Below, in pieces: positions 31,307 to 33,863 of a stretch of DNA of 33,863 bases. Made by a program: the position numbers and the translations under genes. This DNA is from Paludibacteraceae bacterium. GTDB taxonomy: Bacteria; Bacteroidota; Bacteroidia; Bacteroidales; Paludibacteraceae. Under the pieces are notes generated by a model. It saw nothing but the letters and a program-made list of their open reading frames with translations, made no database searches and was not told the origin of the DNA. Each line of letters begins with the position of its first letter. Positions within the stretch are counted from its first letter, which is position 1. Location: positions 1-33,863 of the forward strand of contig CAJOFU010000014.1 of assembly GCA_905233935.1 (NCBI GenBank), read 5' to 3'.

Positions 31307-31342
31307 AAAATCAAGGCAAGGATTGCTCCCTGCCTTGATTTT
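31307..31342. terminator. Strong bidirectional terminator after the surface protein gene
   Basis: AAAATCAAGGCA (31307-31318) and TGCCTTGATTTT (31331-31342) form a perfect 12-bp stem with a 12-nt loop, with A and T tracts at the ends. It lies 23 bases beyond the stop codon of the minus-strand surface protein. Confidence 0.88.
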
Positions 31343-31365
31343 TTAATTTGTCGGACAAATGTCGG

Positions 31366-32055
31366 TTATTTCACCTCTACGCCTTGGATGGTGTAGGTCT
31401 TGCCATCGCGGAGGATGAGCACCTCACCGTTGCGGAGAATTTTGGTTATTTTCTGCTCAACAGCCGTGTTGTCGATTCCTGCATGAACACCTTCACTTGT
31501 CGTGGTGAAGCTGCCGGAATAGCTTGCAATCGGTTGCTCATTGGCATCTTTGGCCGTAACGCTATAGCCATAATGTGTGTTGCTGTCCAGACCGGTTACG
31601 GTGAACTGCAAACCACTGGCGGTCATTATGGCAGCCGGAGCCATCGATTGTCCGTCGCGATCGGGCGCAAAGGCTATACCTGTCAGCTGGCCATTGGCAT
31701 TGAATGTGAGGCGGCAGAATACTACACCGTCTTTCGTTATCTCAATGGTATAGGAGAATGCTTCGTTACTGGTCGGCCAAGTGAGGGTTGCGGCATTGTC
31801 CTGAGGCTCTACCTTTACATCGTTGATGGTCACGGTTGCTTCTTCCGCTCCGATAGCATAGGTGTAATAGAAGTCACGCCAAACAGCAGCGGCTTTGTAC
31901 ATGTCAATCGAACCGGTCAGAACGTATAGTTTGCATTCAAACATATCCACTCCGTCAAAGGCAGTACTATAGGCATTCGTCGGCGTCGGGCGGTAGTTGA
32001 AGATCGTCTCGAGGTTCACGCAGTTATAGAAAGCTCTGTCATAAATGGTTTTCAC
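31366..32055 (-). pseudogene. C-terminal half of a surface protein, separated by a frameshift
   Basis: The 229-residue open frame continues the protein encoded at 32039-33364 in another frame. It carries the end of a BspA-type leucine-rich repeat (KTIYDRAFYNCVNLETI), a fibronectin III-like domain (about 75-185) and a C-terminal tail ILRNGEVLILRDGKTYTIQG of the Bacteroidales sorting-signal type (type IX secretion-like). In-frame sequence TLTIGESV just upstream of its first Met shows that it once joined the preceding frame. No promoter or signal peptide of its own is visible, so the half is not expected to be made unless the frame is restored. Confidence 0.8.
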
Positions 32056-33364
32056 AGACTCGCCGATGGTTAGCGTTTTCGCCGATGGCTGTGACGGAGT
32101 TGCCGATAACCAGTTCTTCCATCTCAGTCGGTGCTTCTACGCCGAACAGCATGTTTTCGGTAAACTCACCTGCATTGCCTATAGTCAGCACTTTGTTCGC
32201 CGGGTCGTACGACCAAACGAGTGCCAAGTCTTTTCCACACGTTCCTACGCGGTCATACGCAAACTCTGCCGTAAATGAGGTGTCCTGAGTTATCTGTGCA
32301 ATACGCGGATTATCTTTCAAGCCATCCGACCATTGTGTAAAATGATAGCCGTAATCAGGTGTAACGGTCAGCGTGACGAAATCCAAGTTTTCCGCATAAT
32401 TATTGCCGGAAATAGTTCCATGCTCTGCATTCTTGGTGATGGAAAATATATACTTAGCAAACTCAGCCGTGTAATTGGCATTGCCGTTGGTGGTAATGGT
32501 TCGTGGATTGCTGGTGTTACCGTCTTGCCAACGCACAAAATGCGACCACTGGTCACTATTGGCTGTCATCGTTAGTTGACCACCGTGTGAACCGATAAAA
32601 GTCTGGTAGTCATCACATCCATTGGAATAAATGCGGATAGTGTCATTCGCAGATGAACTATATGAGATTGAGGATGGTTGTAGTACAGGCCGCACAGATC
32701 GTCCGGAGTAGCGGTAGCCGTGGTAGAAGCCGCGGTAGTACGAATCGAAGCCCAAGTTCCACGCGTCGTCCGAGTCGTCCTCGTTGAGCGACGACGACCA
32801 ACAGCTGCCGTCGGAGCCCACAAGGTAGAGGTCGCTGCCGTGGCGGTTGCCCGCCGCGGGAAGAAAAATAAACTTGTCCGTGAAACCTGCTTTATTACTC
32901 GTGACCATGTAGCCGTTTACCCCATTCTGCGTAGTCCACGTCCAAGTGCAGTTGTCAATAAGTTCCTGCCATTCTGCCTTGGTAGGCATACGCCAACTAC
33001 CGCCCCAATTGACGTGAGCGGCATCATCTTCCGGATCGAGAACGGTTTTGCCACCTTCATTATTGTACTTCGTGAATGTATTACCTCCATCATTGGTGTC
33101 AAAATAATTGCTCCTATCGTAGGTTGCTTTGGTCACTGTTTCTCCCCAAGCATAGTAGTTGCCGTAGTCTTCGGGGGATTCTGCTCCCACATTCATATTC
33201 GCCCATTTGACACTGAGACCAAGATCCACTGCTTGGGCTGCTTTGGGGGGAATTGCTTTTACCACTTGTCCGTTTTGCCCACAGGTCTGGTGGACTGTAA
33301 TACTTTGCGCCTGAAGGAGCGTTGCTCCTACTATAAGCACAGAAAAAAGAATTGATTTTTTCAT
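32039..33364 (-). CDS. Surface protein with FISUMP, InlB-like repeats and BspA LRR start, truncated by frameshift
   Basis: The 441-residue frame begins with a signal peptide (1-19). A FISUMP domain (about 45-230: VDLGLSVKWANMNVG, YYAWGET, SWRMPTKAEW, FIFLPAAGNR, SGRSVRPVL) is followed by two divergent InlB-type B-repeats (about 245-370, each with a W(Q/S)DG turn and ending YTAEFA or FTAEFA) and the start of a leucine-rich repeat (ELVIGNSVTAIGENA). There the frame shifts and ends in 7 unrelated residues. Such proteins are exported and displayed on the surface; binding partners are unknown. The intact gene would have encoded about 670 residues together with the next frame. Confidence 0.85.
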   Translation of the reverse strand: MKKSILFSVLIVGATLLQAQSITVHQTCGQNGQVVKAIPPKAAQAVDLGLSVKWANMNVGAESPEDYGNYYAWGETVTKATYDRSNYFDTNDGGNTFTKYNNEGGKTVLDPEDDAAHVNWGGSWRMPTKAEWQELIDNCTWTWTTQNGVNGYMVTSNKAGFTDKFIFLPAAGNRHGSDLYLVGSDGSCWSSSLNEDDSDDAWNLGFDSYYRGFYHGYRYSGRSVRPVLQPSSISYSSSANDTIRIYSNGCDDYQTFIGSHGGQLTMTANSDQWSHFVRWQDGNTSNPRTITTNGNANYTAEFAKYIFSITKNAEHGTISGNNYAENLDFVTLTVTPDYGYHFTQWSDGLKDNPRIAQITQDTSFTAEFAYDRVGTCGKDLALVWSYDPANKVLTIGNAGEFTENMLFGVEAPTEMEELVIGNSVTAIGENANHRRVCENHL

Positions 33365-33405
33365 AATGTTAAGTCTATATTAGTTGTTTTGTTTTAATTG
33401 TTAAT

Positions 33406-33717
33406 TTATTTACTATATTCACACATTATGTCTTCAATATACAATGAGCCTTCTTTTTGTAAGATAGCAGGAAAGGATGTAGTTAATGCTTTATGATTTT
33501 TGATGATAATACCACCTAACATCATTGCACCTTTTTTTGCTCCTGCAAAAAGATAGACATATTTTTGAGGCTCAATGACAGGTGTCATGGTCTGTCCCAT
33601 ACGTAATGCAATATCATAAACCCACAAGCATGGCTGCTGTATAACGCCGTTTTTCTTTAAAAGAGAATATACCCAATCATATAAATCCTCAAAATCTTTA
33701 ATATTTTGGGGTGGCAT
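33406..33717 (-). CDS. Conserved Bacteroidetes hypothetical protein
   Basis: The 103-residue protein resembles a small Bacteroidetes family of unknown function, with an N-terminal FEDLYDWVYSLL helix, a central WVYDIALRMGQTM, and the sequence KYVYLFAGAKKGAMMLG. No signal peptide or membrane helix is seen, so it should be cytosolic. It is upstream of the surface protein gene on the same strand with a 41-base gap. I found no consensus promoter in the 146 bases to the right. Family recognition is from memory and should be treated as moderate. Confidence 0.65.
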   Translation of the reverse strand: MPPQNIKDFEDLYDWVYSLLKKNGVIQQPCLWVYDIALRMGQTMTPVIEPQKYVYLFAGAKKGAMMLGGIIIKNHKALTTSFPAILQKEGSLYIEDIMCEYSK

Positions 33718-33818
33718 GGAGGATGATAATATTGTTATTGCTTTCGTTTTTTTTGTTATAGGAATAGTACTGTTGCGATAAATTCGCGCAAAAATTTATA
33801 AATCGTTAAATAACGTAA

Positions 33819-33829
33819 GCTCTTTGACA
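33819..33829 (+). promoter_or_regulatory. boxA-like element, possible rRNA operon leader
   Basis: GCTCTTTGACA resembles the boxA antitermination element of bacterial rRNA leaders (E. coli TGCTCTTTAACA) and the ttctttgacat sequence common before Bacteroidetes 16S genes. The window ends 34 bases later, which fits a contig stopping at a multicopy rRNA operon. No 16S sequence itself is inside the window. Confidence 0.4.
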
Positions 33830-33863
33830 TTTTGATTAGAAAGATTTGAGTCTATTGGACGCG

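Overview
The window looks like chromosomal DNA from a member of the Bacteroidales (phylum Bacteroidota), probably an uncultured gut-type lineage assembled from metagenomic reads. The evidence is a set of Bacteroidetes promoters of the form TTTG-N20-TAnnTTTG, absence of Shine-Dalgarno sites, FISUMP/InlB-repeat/BspA-LRR surface proteins with a type IX-like tail, a TonB-dependent receptor, DUF4421, serine palmitoyltransferase and a Bacteroidetes-type frdC-frdA pair. I cannot name a genus.

Layout. 1-2144 (-): secreted GH13 alpha-amylase whose starch-binding tail is broken by a 25-nt deletion. 2396-3595 (-): DUF4421 outer-membrane-type protein. 3801-3962 (+): rubredoxin. 3963-5000: about 1 kb of intergenic DNA rich in hairpins. 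5007-5366 (+): unrecognised basic protein with its own promoter. 5591-8456 (+): fumarate reductase/succinate dehydrogenase cytochrome b and flavoprotein, closed by a strong terminator with no iron-sulfur subunit. 8539-10518 (-): serine palmitoyltransferase-like enzyme plus an SDR, a plausible sphingolipid pair. 10755-12246 (+): pRiA4b ORF-3-like protein and miaA. 12268-17569 (-): short division/cell-wall cluster rsmH-ftsL-ftsI-murE followed by an exported flavodoxin. 17755-23296 (+): TonB-dependent receptor, mutS, small lipoprotein. 23300-28703 (-): operon rnhB-sppA-lpxK-ABC exporter. 28824-29624 (+): ubiE/menG. 29657-30994 (-): AAA/DUF4143 ATPase with 33-nt repeats upstream. 31366-33364 (-): frameshifted FISUMP/InlB/LRR surface protein. 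33406-33717 (-): small Bacteroidetes hypothetical. The last 50 bases carry a boxA-like element that suggests an rRNA operon lies just beyond the right edge.

The most unusual signal is a dispersed family of very short tandem arrays (mostly 7-nt period; also 8, 9 and 13) at gene junctions, in leaders, and inside conserved genes (miaA twice, murE, ubiE, lpxK, the TonB receptor twice). The arrays read in a constant orientation relative to transcription. Those inside genes use unit lengths that are 1 modulo 3 and contain no stop codon in any frame, so they encode the same cyclic peptide whatever frame they land in. The type that contains a stop (GTTAACC) is found only between genes. Other signals worth checking are the missing frdB, the Lys/Ala/Glu-rich FrdA extension, the hairpin clusters at 3985-4735, repeat-associated frameshifts at both ends, and a highly stereotyped promoter with a T-tract spacer.
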